Part shown: piece by piece, positions 46,401-56,747 of the stretch
How positions within the stretch are numbered: position 1 is the first letter of the stretch
Layout of the letters: each line of letters starts with the position of its first letter
Assembly (NCBI GenBank): GCA_037126765.1
Contig: JBBCBC010000001.1
Span: 22,090,622-22,154,621, forward strand
Origin: Stenogyne calaminthoides
Lineage: Eukaryota > Streptophyta > Magnoliopsida > Lamiales > Lamiaceae
Direction of reading: 5' to 3'
DNA length: 64,000 nucleotides
Program-made: the position numbers and the translations under genes
The notes under the pieces: generated by a model
Database searches by the model: none
What the model saw: only the letters and a program-made list of their open reading frames with translations
What the model was told of the DNA's origin: nothing

Positions 46401-47097
46401 GGGCCGCATATTTTTCCGGACCAAATTTCCTTCTCTTCTGCGAGACTGGTTTTTTGGACGGATCGATGTGGAGCTGATGGCAAGCGACCTCGGGATCTAT
46501 CCCGACCATATCTCCGTGGGACCAGGCAAAAACGTCCAAGTTGGCTTTCAGGAACTCGATCACCTGACTTCTCATTTCGGGACTCAGGGTGGTCCCGATA
46601 ATCACCTCTAATTCGGGCCGGGATTCACTAACCGGGACTCTCTCGAGCTCTTCTACTGGTGTAGCTTGTTGCCATTTCGCCCATTGCGGATCGTCAATAG
46701 GTTTGTAACCTATTCTGGGCTCGAGATCAGCCACTTCCTCGGTGTCAGCGACTTTCATTATTTTGTTGGGAATGTTTGTTGGTGGTGAGGTCAGGTTGTC
46801 GGGATAGTCTTTCGTCACTACCATAATTGCCCCCATCTCGAGGGTCGCCATGGTCGCGCCTGGCTCGGCATCAACCTGTAACAAACATCCTCTAGACATT
46901 GCCTGATTCCCTTTGATCGTTCCTACGGGCCCTCCCGGGGTTGGGAATTTGATGCAATAATAGTGGGCTGAGGTCGCTGCCCCGAATTCATGCTCGAAAG
47001 GTCTTCCCAGAAAACCGTTGTATGTCGAGGGACGATCAACAATGATAAAATCGAGCTGCCTCATCACCCTTACTTTCGAATCTTGATCCGAGACCAA
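43463..47097 (-). pseudogene. pol: Pol polyprotein of the Gypsy element: RT, dual RNase H, integrase
   Basis: Reading 47097 downward: RT with WRLCIDFTDLNDACPKD, FAGYHQIAMHRDDQ and the catalytic box VYIDDLVVKS. A first RNase H-like region follows (GRCLKWSVEIGQFGITYAPR), then a second, archaeal-type RNase H (ELYADGSTTSDRAGAGVILV, NNEAEYEALINGIEMA, CDSQLVA). Integrase has a zinc region (GNHAGGHSIAHK, CKRCQVF) and catalytic Asp-Asp-Glu in WGIDLIGPLP, VSDNGPQFDGWE, PYHPQSNGQVEAVNK. It ends near 43463 after PWNAAFLKKYYQ. In-frame stops occur near 46333, 45553, 45050 and 43945, with more after 43900. Catalytic residues are kept, but the protein is broken. Confidence 0.92.
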
Positions 47098-49158
47098 TTA
47101 GACTGCCAACCGGATTCCCCCATAGGGTTTCACAGAAGAATCCCCGAACCCCTTGATAGTGAGGTCGCAGGGTTCGATGTATTCGGAGAAATTCACTTTT
47201 GAACAAGATGTTACAGAAGGAGTCGTTATCGATTAGTAGATGATGAACCATTACCCCCATGATCTTGGTCGAGATCACTATGGGGTCATTATTCGGATAT
47301 TGCACCCCTTGCTTGTCTTCGTCCGAGAAAGCGAGCGAACTGGTTTTCTCGGCTGCGTGGTTAACTTTGGAAAAAGTCTGGTGTATATGATTTAGAGCTC
47401 GTATCTCGGCCTTACGCCTACTTCGTGACATAGACATCGACGGGAGGATCCCGCCGATGTTACCTCCCAACAGAGCGATAATCTGGATGGCCCTTCCCGC
47501 GGCATTGTCGGGGAAAGGGGGAAGGGGTCGCTGGCCGGCGGGCCCTAGATTTGCCTGAGGCCGCTGAGGTTGTGGCTGATTGGTCGGACGTTTCTTCACG
47601 TAGTCATCTATCTTTCCGTCCTCATAAAGTTTCCACAACTGTCGGAGAAGGTCGCGACATTCACTGGTGTTGTGTTCGATGCTCTCATGGTAGTGGCAGT
47701 ATTTGTTGGGATTCATCTTCCCGTTCTCCTTTGTGATTTTGCGGGGCTGATCCAGAAGTTTCTTGTCCTTGATTTGATCATAGACTTCGTTTGGAGTGGT
47801 GCTTAGTACCCCCAACAGCTTGACCTTGATCTCGCTGTTAAAAGGCTTAAAGTTGTTGGTCTTGCGATGGCCGCCACTTTTCTTATGCGAGCTCGACTTT
47901 ACTGTCACGGGCTTCTTTACCTCGCCCTCTTGGACTTGCTCCCCCAAGCGCATGGCCATCATCTCGGCCCGGCTAATGTGATTTCCTACCTTGTACCGGA
48001 ACTCCGCATATGAACTCGGGTATTCCTTCTGCATGAGCTTCCACAACTTAGTGTTGAATCGTAAGCCTCGAACAACTCCCATTACTTTGACCTCATCTCC
48101 CATGGGTTCGCCACCTAGGAGAAAGTTATCGACTCTCTCGATGTAGTCTCGGTCCGACTCCGTGGGACCCTGCTGAATGGTCACGAAGAGTTATTTTGTT
48201 GGTTGCCTTGGGGCCAAGGTGACGAAATGGTTAAGGAACAGACCGGCGAGCTGGTGGAAGGACTCGATGGAGTTCGAGTTAGAGATTTGAACCACCTATA
48301 GGCCTGGTCGCCTAGAGTGAGAGGGAAAAGCTGACATTGAGTCGCATCTGTGGCCCCCATGGAGGCCATGTGGTCGGAGAACTTCCCTAGATGGATGGTC
48401 GGGTCGGAGTCCCCGTTATACTGATTGATCGAGGTCGTGTTGATTTTGACCTGTGCCAGGTCATAGAAAATGGTCGGGACTAAGGGCGAGATCGGGACGA
48501 GCACCGACGTCGCGGATCCTTCTTACTAGTCTAATCGATCCTGCAGCTTCTTGAGAGTTTCTTTGATGGCCTTGAGCTGCTCATTTCCGTGGTTAGGAGG
48601 TCGATGCGATGCTCGTGGACCTAAACGTGATAGTATCGAGGCCTTCGGCCCCTCGTTCCTTCGACCTCGGAAATCCTCTACCTCAAAAGAGGTTTCCAAG
48701 TTACGCCGGATTGTGAAGGAGTCGGTTCTGGATTCGTTCTAGCGACCTCGGGGCTTTTGAGGTGCGTGGCTGCCCAATCTCTCAAAGACGGACTCAGACT
48801 GCCGTGGTTGTGGGAAACTTCTTCTGAGAGGGGAGGGAGTTTTTTCCCGAAGACTCTGGGCGCGGCGTGCCCCGCCGGACACCCTCATCGTGTGATTGGT
48901 CTTCGCTGGTCTGTGCCTGGGTCAGGAGTTTTCGTCCATCTTCCTCTTTCCCCGGGACCCAGAAAGGCGGTGGGACTCGGCTCGCCGATGTGGCCAGCTA
49001 TGCTCGCCAGCGAGGTCGCGCTGTCGCCGCCGGAGGATTTTCATAGCCTCCCTGCGATCCTCCGGAGTTTGGATGTCGGCCAGGTTCTTGAGGGGACCTT
49101 CATTGCTTAAAGTGGCCTCCTCTGGCCTGCCGGAAGCCTGTACCCCCGTGGATGCCAT
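47036..49158 (-). pseudogene. gag: Gag and protease region of the Gypsy element
   Basis: Likely start MASTGVQASGRPEEATLSNE (49158). Further pieces lie at 48504-48181 (FYDLAQVKINTTSINQYNGD, LGDQAYRWFKSL: Gag core) and 48184-47036 (RDYIERVDNFLLGGEPMGDE, LWKLMQKEYP). A CHYHESIEHNTSEC motif stands in for the zinc knuckle. The protease site reads LLIDNDSFCNILF; retroviral-type proteases use Asp-Ser/Thr-Gly, so the Gly is replaced by Asp here. At least two frame changes (near 48900-48510 and 48184) and one into pol at about 47097 occur. Confidence 0.85.
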
Positions 49159-49270
49159 GGCAAGGCTTCGAGTATGATGAGGATATAAGGATTCGAATGG
49201 GATTGTTGAAGATCTGAAGATTCGAAATGGTGTATCAATAGAAAATCTGAAAAAATTCTAGTGAAAGACC

Positions 49271-49287
49271 TTTCTTCTAGCGCCAAT
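49271..49287 (-). promoter_or_regulatory. Primer binding site region of the Gypsy element
   Basis: On the - strand, ATTGGCGCTAGAAGAAA follows the 5' LTR end GGTATCAATA. The position and TGGCGCTAGAAG type are as in many plant Gypsy elements. I do not assign the tRNA. Confidence 0.6.
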
Positions 49288-50133
49288 TATTGATACCAAA
49301 AATATGAAATGATGATTAAGACATTGATGTGGCTATGATTGTCATCAAACTATTTATGATTTAGAGTGGGTGAGAATTAATGAGGAACAAAGGGAATGTT
49401 CCTCATTAATGTGATGATGATGTGCTTTTATGTTTAATGATTTGAATGTAAGAAAGTAATAAATTGCAAGAGGATTTGGGTCAAAGGCCTCTTTTTTGGC
49501 TAATGAAGTCTTTGTATTGAATGTGAATGTTGGAACCCCTCAATGAGTTTTAATTACATGTATTTATACTACAAACCCTTGGGGTATAGCCCCTCTAGGG
49601 ACCTAGGACCTAGACATTTATTGGCCTGTAGGGTGCATTAAATGGCGCCGGCTCTGGTGGTTGGGTAGCGCGCTTGGGCGGAAAAACGGGGCGACCTCTT
49701 TCCTAGGGATTGCTCGCTGGAGGTCGCTGGTACCGTTCCCGAGGTCGCGAACCCAAAATCTGAGGTCGCGCATCTGACTCGCCCATGTAGGGGTAACCTT
49801 CTCAGCTGTTTTCTGAAAGCCAGAAAACAGTTTTCCGTTTGGGGAAAGTCTTCACTGGTCCGACTTTCTTCCCGAGGCTCGGAGTCGCAGGGGCTCCCAT
49901 TTGGGACTTGTGCCTCCCTGCCGGATCGTGGACCCTCTAGCTCGGTCTTGTCAGGTCGCGGTCATCCAGCTCGGGTGAGGCTAGAGCTTGCCCCGACCTA
50001 AACACAACTCTATTCCATTGTGTGAGCGGCCTATCTAGGTCGCTGAAAGGTAGAGTTAGGGTCTCCTCGGAGGTGTTATGCAACTCACCCCTAGATGTTA
50101 GGTTTCCCGTTCAGAAATTATTCGGTCACAACA
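49288..50133 (-). repeat. LTR (5' LTR relative to the - strand element)
   Basis: An 846-bp copy of the LTR. The inner tip is TATTGATACC where the other copy has TGTTGATACC, so its terminal CA has mutated. TSD GTATT follows at 50134-50138. Confidence 0.93.
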
Positions 50134-50397
50134 GTATTGACAGTTTTCTATCTTCCAGACCTTGAATCGATAAGAAAAATCTTTCAGGTCTTAAATTGAT
50201 AGATTTACCATCTTTCACACCTTGAATTGACATTTTTCCTTAAAGAATTAAACACATATAGTCTGAATTGTTTCATGATTTCAGGGGTAAATTTGAATAT
50301 GCTATTAATTTACATTAAAAATTACAAAACATTACTTATATATTTTTGAACGGGAGGGAGTAAGTAACTTCCTTAATCCGTGTAAATTAACCTTAAG

Positions 50398-50671
50398 TCT
50401 CCATTTGGATGGATGAATTTGGAAATTCATGAATTTTACACACAAATCATACTCTCCAATTGATTTACAAATACTTAGATTTGAGAGTTTAGGGAAGAGA
50501 GTGAAGGGGTAGAGATGGGGGGATTTCACAATTAACTAGGTTTTGATGAGGATTTGAAATTCATCCATTTTAAACTAGACTCTCAAATCTAAGTATTTAT
50601 AAATTCATTGGAGAGTGATGATTTGTGTGTGAAATCCATGAATTTCAAATAAAAAAATCCAAATGGAGTCC
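50398..50671. mobile_element. Foldback MITE
   Basis: The arms of about 90 bp pair: TCTCCATTTGGATGG, ACACACAAATCAT, ACTCTCCAATTG and AATACTTAGATTTGAGAG on the left, with inverse copies on the right ending AAATGGAGTCC. No clear TSD is seen. Confidence 0.72.
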
Positions 50672-50689
50672 AAGTGTCAGTTGCAATGG

Positions 50690-51360
50690 AAAAAAGAGAT
50701 TAGCACTTCTTTGCATCTACCTTATTTTGTATCGTTCATGTTTTCCCGCCATGATTTCACTTACCAAGGGTTCAATTATTTATTTGATATTAATTTTTTC
50801 TCTTGCAAAATACACGGAAATGTCTATTTAAGAGAAAATAATATATTTTCTATATACGCACACCAACATTTATATGAGATCATTTTACAAAACAACTGTC
50901 ACTGAAATAATCTCGAAAATCATTTCCTGGAATGTGTGAAAATAGGCTACAAGACCTGGGTGCATCGTGCACTCATAGTGCATTTTAGAAGCGTGCAACT
51001 TGTTATGCTGAAAAGTGCGACTTATTTACATAGAAAAGTGCAACTGTTAATATGAGAACATAGTTGTGCATGCTTTTGTTTGGAATAGTTGCACGGTTCT
51101 GTTTTGTATAGTTGCAAGCTTCTAAAATGCACTATGAGTGCACGGTGCACCCGGGTGCCCATAAGACCCACTCGTGAAAATATTCTTGTTGTTCTCGTCT
51201 CATGACTTCACTTTCTAAAGATTCAATAATTAATTTATTCGATATATATTCTTTTACTTGCAATATACACGAGAAGCCATTTAAGAGAAACATTAATTAT
51301 ACTTTTTGTATACATCAAAATTTGTATGAAATTGTCTCATGACCTAATGTGTTGTATAAC
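50690..51360 (+). repeat. Dispersed repeat, copy 2, split by MITE B
   Basis: Matches 13785-14215 in order and orientation; the match is interrupted exactly by the element at 50945-51173. Family unknown. Confidence 0.6.
50945..51173. mobile_element. MITE family B with perfect 9-bp TSD and empty-site evidence
   Basis: A 229-bp element with inverted arms of about 60 bp (GTGCACTCATAGTGCATTTT, AGAAGCGTGCAAC). GTGAAAATA flanks it at 50936-50944 and 51174-51182. The related repeat at 14018 has a single GTGAAAACG without the insert, which confirms the insertion. Confidence 0.93.
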
Positions 51361-51939
51361 GTAAAAAAAATTATTTTTTTAACAAAATAAATCAAGAAGT
51401 ACGCATATTATTATTGCAGTGTTTTTGGAGATTATCGATTAGAACTTCAGCAAATACTTTTGTAGTTTTAAGATTTTTTTCCTAGGGAGGGCCTTATTCA
51501 TATGGTTAGGGCTGATAGAAAGAAAACCCTACTTTATGGGCCTTATTCATATTACATTAAAAATAATCATATGGAGATTATATACTTGTATAGTTGATCC
51601 TTTTTATCATAAATTACTTGTGTATATTTTGGCCTGTATTTGCTTACTTTTTCTGTTTTGGGCAAATGCCCATTTTATTAGCTTTTTTGGGTTTGTTCTC
51701 ATGGTGCTTGGCCCATTTTTGTTGGCTTTTTTATGGGCTTGGCTTATTTTTTGCTCTTTTATCTTCCTTTCCTTGGTAAAAAAATATTAAAACCCATGTA
51801 CTATATATCCTACTATAAGTTTCTCATTTTTCTTTTTTATTCATTTCACAATAAGTTTTCCCTTCCATAAATGAAAAAAATAACTCCACTATCCATAATT
51901 TTTATTCTCATTTTTCATACAATATTGTAAAAAATGTCA
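51361..51939. other. AT-rich intergenic DNA
   Basis: A hydrophobic open frame (51536-51790) looks fortuitous, with no family match and AT-driven Phe/Leu content. Nothing else is recognised. Confidence 0.35.
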
Positions 51940-51962
51940 CTCACTACTCAACTTTTTTTTTT

Positions 51963-53606
51963 GGGAGAATATCAATTTGATACAAAATATAATGAGTTAT
52001 ATCACTAAGATACAACCCAAGCCCCTTATTTCAATCCAATACAATTTGGCACTTATAAAAAATAAAATACCCTTAATGAAAAAAACTAAAATATGTTGTT
52101 ACTGTTCATTGACTAGACATTTTTAATGTTCATTTTTTTTGCACAAATAAATAATTTTTTGCACAATTTTAAATTTTAAAAATACATTTTACTAAAATTC
52201 AAATTTAATTAGCAAAATTCAAATTTTTTTACTCCATTTTAAATTATTTTTTCATTTTGCAAAATCTGATATTGTAAAAATATATTACATGCAATTTTTA
52301 TTTGTCTTCCTTGTTTGTATTTTGCACGAGCATAAAATAAATTCAATCTCAGTGCAAAATATATTTGCACAACCTGTTGAATATTTTATTAATTTCAGAA
52401 TGAGTGAAAGGAAAGAACTATTACAATTATAAATTGAAAAAATGGTTCATCAAATTATAAAAAAAATGGGAAAGACAACAATATTGCAAATCATCGTATC
52501 AATACTAAAAATATATTACACCCAAAATAATTTTAATCTGTGCAAAAAAAATATTTGCACAAAAATACACATTATCACCAAAATAATTTTAACCTGTGCA
52601 ATATTTTACCAAAAAAAAGAAATGGAGAGCCGAAAAAAAGAGAAGATGGAGTTAAAAACCCATTAGGAATGGAGAGCCGAAAAAATAACGAATGAAGACA
52701 AGTTGGGTTTCTACTTTCCTTGTATTAAAACTGATATTTTGATGCAAATACAGGGCAAAACAACCCCCAAATTTATCTCAACCACCATCAAAACACCATC
52801 ACCACAAAATTCTCAAAACACCTCCTCCAAGTAATGGATATATCCATTCAACATTAGAAAGCTGGGAGTAGACAAGTTTGTATCTTTACTCAAACTATAT
52901 TTGCACAAATGCAAAAAAAAAATTACACAAACGCAAAAACAAATTGCACAAATTTACTCTGACAGATCGACTCCCCCGCGATGAATCTCCTCTCGAGCTT
53001 CACCTTCGGTTCATCCATGGCAGCCCCCGGCGGATCTCCTCTTCTACAATCATCCGGCGCTCGTCTCCTCCATCACCCAAAACCGTCGTCGGCTCCTCCA
53101 TCACCCAAAACCGCCGCCTCCACCACACCCCTGCAAAAAACCACCACCATCACCGCAAAACGCGCCTCCGCGCACCCCCTGGCGGCGGATTTGTACAGAT
53201 CCACCGCATAAAATGCCTCTCCCACCACCGACATCGTCACAGAGCAGCGGCGGCGGCATCTCCTTCATCGATGTACCGAAATGAACAGAGACATCGATCG
53301 AGCTTTCGGCGGTCGGCTCTTGCTGCGTGGAGGCGTCGCCGGTTTCCCCATCGGCCGTCGTGCAGACGGCGGCGCTGCAGATGTGGGTTTTTAGAGAGAG
53401 AATCTCTGGTCTTAGAGAGAGAGAGAGAGGAAGTTTTCAAATGCCGGTTTTATTTTTTTAATTGAGGCAATGTGTTTCTTATTTGAATGAGTAAAATTTG
53501 AAGAAAGGGCAAAATGGGTTGTTTATCATTTATTTTGTATCAAAATGAAATAAGGGGTATCTAGTTGATATTTGATGAGGGATTTTGTATCTCCGTGAAA
53601 TTATTC
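51963..53606. mobile_element. Non-autonomous Mutator-type element inside the LINE poly(A) tail
   Basis: Left GGGAGAATATCAATTTGATA, CCCCTTATTTCAATCCAATACA and right TTTTGTATCAAAATGAAATAAGGGG, ATTTCACGG-type sequence pair as terminal repeats of about 90-100 bp. Flanks are pure T, so a 9-T TSD is possible but not provable. The interior has an AT-rich left half with TTTGCACAA motifs and a GC-richer right part (52975-53400) with open frames on both strands rich in Pro, Ser and Arg. That part may be a captured gene fragment, but I recognise no family. Confidence 0.65.
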
Positions 53607-53738
53607 TTTTTTTTTTTTTTGAGCAGCCAAAAAAATGAATAGAATTGAAATGAGTGCAAGGGGTACTCAACCCATACAAGATGTCAAAAATACAGTTAGA
53701 AGGATCACAGCTGCCTTATTCTACATCCCTACCAAACA

Positions 53739-55272
53739 CTAAATTGGATTGTTCATCCGCTCATTGACAATATACAACATGTTACTGCCTTTTTTATGTT
53801 TGAACCAATTCCATAATCTAACACAACAAATATCAAAACACTCATTAATACTAGTTATATTACTGTTGAAAATAACGTTAATGCGGTTCTTCCATAATCC
53901 CCACAGACATCCGAGCCAAAGGCTGCACAATATTTTCTTAGAAATGTATTTCAGACGAAGACCCAAGTGACTGATCAGATGGTCCTCAGTTTTGATCGCA
54001 TTTACCGTACTAATGCCTAACCAATCATAGAATTTCGCCCAATAAAAGAATGCGAACTTACAGTCAAAGAACAAGTGCTCTTCATCCTCATTGCCGAAGT
54101 AGCAAATTGGACATAGAACATTCCCAAGGTCGACTACTCTTCTTGCCAAGTTCTTCTTTGTTGGTACTCTGCTCTTGATGCATATCCACACAAAAAATAT
54201 CACTTTTCCAGGTACTTGTGCTTTCCAAATCAGGTTCCAGAAGTTCGTTTCCATATTAGTATCATCAAGACGCTACCATGAAGTAATGCATATGTTGATT
54301 TTGTTGAATAGGATCCATTGCTTTCCAGCTTCCACGTCCACGAGTCCTCACGATCTTCTTTCGGGTATAACCTGTTAATAATATTCAATAAAGAAACAAA
54401 TAAAATCTTCTTCCCAAACGAAGAACGCTCGTCTCCAGCAAAGACTCCACACCCACTCACCCTCACTACTCCACTCACCCACCTCCCTCCTGTGTTGCAC
54501 TTGGTGCGGGTCGGGGTGCGAGATGCGATCTGATCTGATTAAAAAAGATTTGTAGATTTTCAAATTTTTAGGATACGATACGGCGAGGATACGTCAATTT
54601 TTTTAATTTAATTATATATATCACCTGTAATAATATTAAAAAATTTACAACAATTATATATAACACATATAATAATATCAAGAGTATTTAAAACACAAGT
54701 ACTAATATCAAGGAATTCATCCCATAAGTAACAAAATAACAATTAAATCAAATATTATTAACCTATACAAGTCATAAATCATAATAAAAGATTAATAAAT
54801 TTTAATATTTAATAAGTTTTAGAGCGTGTCCTTCAAATTATTAGTAAGTTTTAATTTTTTACAAAAAAAAACCCCCAAAATTTAATAAATTTTACAAAAA
54901 AACCTCGACACGTATCCGATACGCGTATCCTCGGAACAGGATACGCGTATCCGATAATAAAAAAATTAAAAAAAATTGGGATTCGCCACGTGGAGAATCG
55001 GGTGCGAATCCCACCCCAGACGAATCCAATACTGCATACTGTTAATTTTTTAAGAATCCGTGCATTAGAGCCTCCCTCACACACTTCCCTTTATCTCTCG
55101 ACAAGCTAAACAATCTAGGATATAACTCACACAAAGCCTTCTCACCACACCAATTATCCCCCCAAAAGCTCACTCTATCTCCCTTCCCCAAATTACGACC
55201 CACATTATTTTTGAACCACTCACCCCTACCACCACCCTCAATATTGAACACATCCTTCATCCAACTCGACAC
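53739..55272 (-). pseudogene. LINE 2 coding remnant (post-RT region and zf-RVT)
   Basis: The - strand 55272-55042 gives EWFKNNVGRNLGKGDRVSFW, DNWCGEKALCELYPRLFSLS. Then 54478-54260 includes EDSWTWKLESNGSYSTKSTY. Then 54254-53739 gives AQVPGKVIFFVWICIKSRVP, LARRVVDLGNVLCPICYFGN, EDEEHLFFDCKFAFFYWAKF: the zf-RVT zinc-binding domain of plant LINEs. The domain order is right for a LINE, but frames are broken and an AT-rich stretch (54490-55040) interrupts it. The RT catalytic core is absent by 5' truncation. Confidence 0.85.
54490..55040. other. Unidentified AT-rich insertion within LINE 2
   Basis: It breaks the LINE reading between HGFLKN and the next conserved block. It contains repeated CGTATCC/GGATACG motifs (ACACGTATCCGATACGCGTA, about 54905) and long AT-rich stretches. 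Ends and TSD are not resolved. Confidence 0.45.
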
Positions 55273-55321
55273 CCCTCTACTCTCTCTAACTCTCTCTCTC
55301 TACCCCAACCTTCCCCTCTCA

Positions 55322-55748
55322 GGGAAAAATATTTTTCTAGGACAATAACTTTAGGGGGGTTGTGTTTTAAGGACAATAATTTTACTGATTTGGAAATGTA
55401 GGACAATATGTTTTAAAATATGTAAAAATAGGACAATATGTTTTAGAATCTGTAAATGTAGGGCAATTGAGCCCGAATAAGCCAAAATTGGGCTGAGAGA
55501 TTCGGGTTCAATTGTCCTACATTTACATATTTTTAAAACATATTGTTATATATTTACAAGTTATAAAACATATTGTCCTATATTTACAAGTTTTAAAATA
55601 TATTGTTCTACATTTCTAAGCCTTTAAAATTATTGTCCTATATTTACAAGTTTTAAAATATATTGTTCTACATTTCTAAGCCTTTAAAATTATTGTCCTT
55701 AAAACACAACCCCCCAAAGGTACTGTCCTTAAAAAAACATTATTCTCT
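55322..55748. mobile_element. Foldback MITE family A, copy 3, perfect 9-bp TSD
   Basis: A 427-bp palindrome with TTTAGGGGGGTTGTGTTTTA at the left and TAAAACACAACCCCCCAAAG at the right, flanked by CCCCTCTCA (55313-55321, 55749-55757). An internal direct duplication (AAAATTATTGTCCTATATTT type) is near 55560-55690. Confidence 0.92.
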
Positions 55749-55768
55749 CCCCTCTCACTACTCAACTT

Positions 55769-56660
55769 ATTACTCCACATACATTTTTCCTCTTTTTTAA
55801 TACCCAAAACTATCTTTCATTTTTATTATTTTATTATTATTTCTTAATTAAAACACGCAAAATAAAGAGAAAACTTATACCGGTATAGAGGGAGTATTTG
55901 ATCAAATATGCAAAACATATATCCCCTAGCTAGCGTTTCATAAGTTACATAAACTTTTTCAATATTTGATAAAAGTATGCATGGAATCCTTATTGATTAC
56001 TTTCTTTCATTGATGACATATAATTAGAACGTGAACTTACATAATTGTATTTTTTGTGTTAAAGAATAATTATCCTCTCATCAATTATTCCATTATTCCT
56101 CAAACCAACCATCATTTATATCCTCACTTATTTCAAGATTATAGCAAAACATGTGAATTTTACCACAATTAATCATTGTAGATTCACTATTTAATGATAT
56201 TCTCATTATCATTAGATATTCTAATTGAAAAACTTGAACCGATCGTACCTAAATCTGCAAAAGCATCATGTCTCATTAGTTTAGATCTCATACTTCTTGT
56301 TGAAATAAGTAAAATTTGAATAGGCGGTTTTTGGATCTTATAACTTTTTACAAAGATTGAATAGTTTAGCAAAATTGTATTCAACATATTGTCATACTTT
56401 TGATAAAGTCAAAGATTATCAATGTGCAAACAACCATCACACATTATTCCGTTGTCTCCAACTAATTTGTTATCTTCTGTTAATTAACTGCTCCTGCAAT
56501 TTTTTTAATATAATAATTAATGTGGACTATTTAGACATAGACTTAGTCCCCATAAATTACATATCACACGTGAATTGTAGAGAACTACAATTGCGACAAT
56601 TGTCACAACCTCCATGTCTCTTTCTTGTCATATTTCTTTCGATTCTGCCGTCTCCTTAAC
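55769..56660. other. Intergenic DNA and promoter region of the GA2ox gene
   Basis: AT-rich. CACACGTG (about 56567) is a G-box-like core within 200 bp of the start codon. No other gene is seen. Confidence 0.4.
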
Positions 56661-56662
56661 CT

Positions 56663-56670
56663 TATAAATA
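56663..56670 (+). promoter_or_regulatory. TATA box of the GA2ox gene
   Basis: TATAAATA lies 85 bp upstream of the ATG at 56748, giving a predicted leader of about 50 nt. Confidence 0.65.
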
Positions 56671-56747
56671 GTAATACATCTCTTTTCATTTCTTGAATCC
56701 TAACACTTGCTATTTTGAATTTTCTTATCATTTCCCACTTTCTAAAA

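Larger units (their letters stand above)
38025..50133 (-). mobile_element. Ty3/Gypsy LTR retrotransposon, Tat/Retand-like, 12.1 kb
   Basis: Two LTRs of about 845 bp (38025-38869, 49288-50133) are flanked by a perfect TSD GTATT (38020-38024, 50134-50138). Gag-pol runs on the - strand (49158 to 43463) with the order gag, protease, RT, RNase H, second archaeal-type RNase H, integrase. A separate multi-exon ORF runs antisense on + (39276-42020), and a 75-bp tandem array lies between. Dual RNase H, an antisense ORF and tandem repeats in the 3' region are known for Tat-lineage elements. By eye the LTRs differ at about 35 sites, roughly 96% identity. Stops and frameshifts interrupt all ORFs. Confidence 0.93.
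36290..50239. mobile_element. Old foldback element holding a LINE and a Gypsy retrotransposon
   Basis: The left arm (36290-36425: GATAGTAAATCTATCAATTT, AAAGATTTTTCCTATCGGTT) is the inverse of the right arm (50134-50239: AAATTGATAGATTTACCATC, GATAAGAAAAATCTTTCAGG). Outer flanks TTAAAGAA (36282-36289, 50240-50247) may be the TSD. The right arm continues across the Gypsy insertion into 38000-38024. The inner content is therefore later insertions: a truncated LINE and the 12.1-kb LTR element. Confidence 0.6.
51953..55317 (-). mobile_element. LINE 2, 5'-truncated, with 15-bp TSD and nested insertions
   Basis: CTCACTACTCAACTT occurs at 51940-51954 and 55754-55768. The - strand LINE lies between, its poly(A) tail visible as poly-T split between 51953-51962 and 53607-53620 by the Mutator-type element at 51963-53606. 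A MITE sits at the other boundary (55322-55748). The coding remnant is at 53739-55272. Confidence 0.8.

Noticed and set aside
43948..48504. Intact gag-pol
   Set aside because: Several in-frame stops and frame changes separate the open pieces, though catalytic motifs remain.
51536..51790. Hydrophobic frame of 84 codons resembling a membrane protein
   Set aside because: Phe/Leu/Trp-rich translation is expected of T-rich DNA; no start context, introns or family match.
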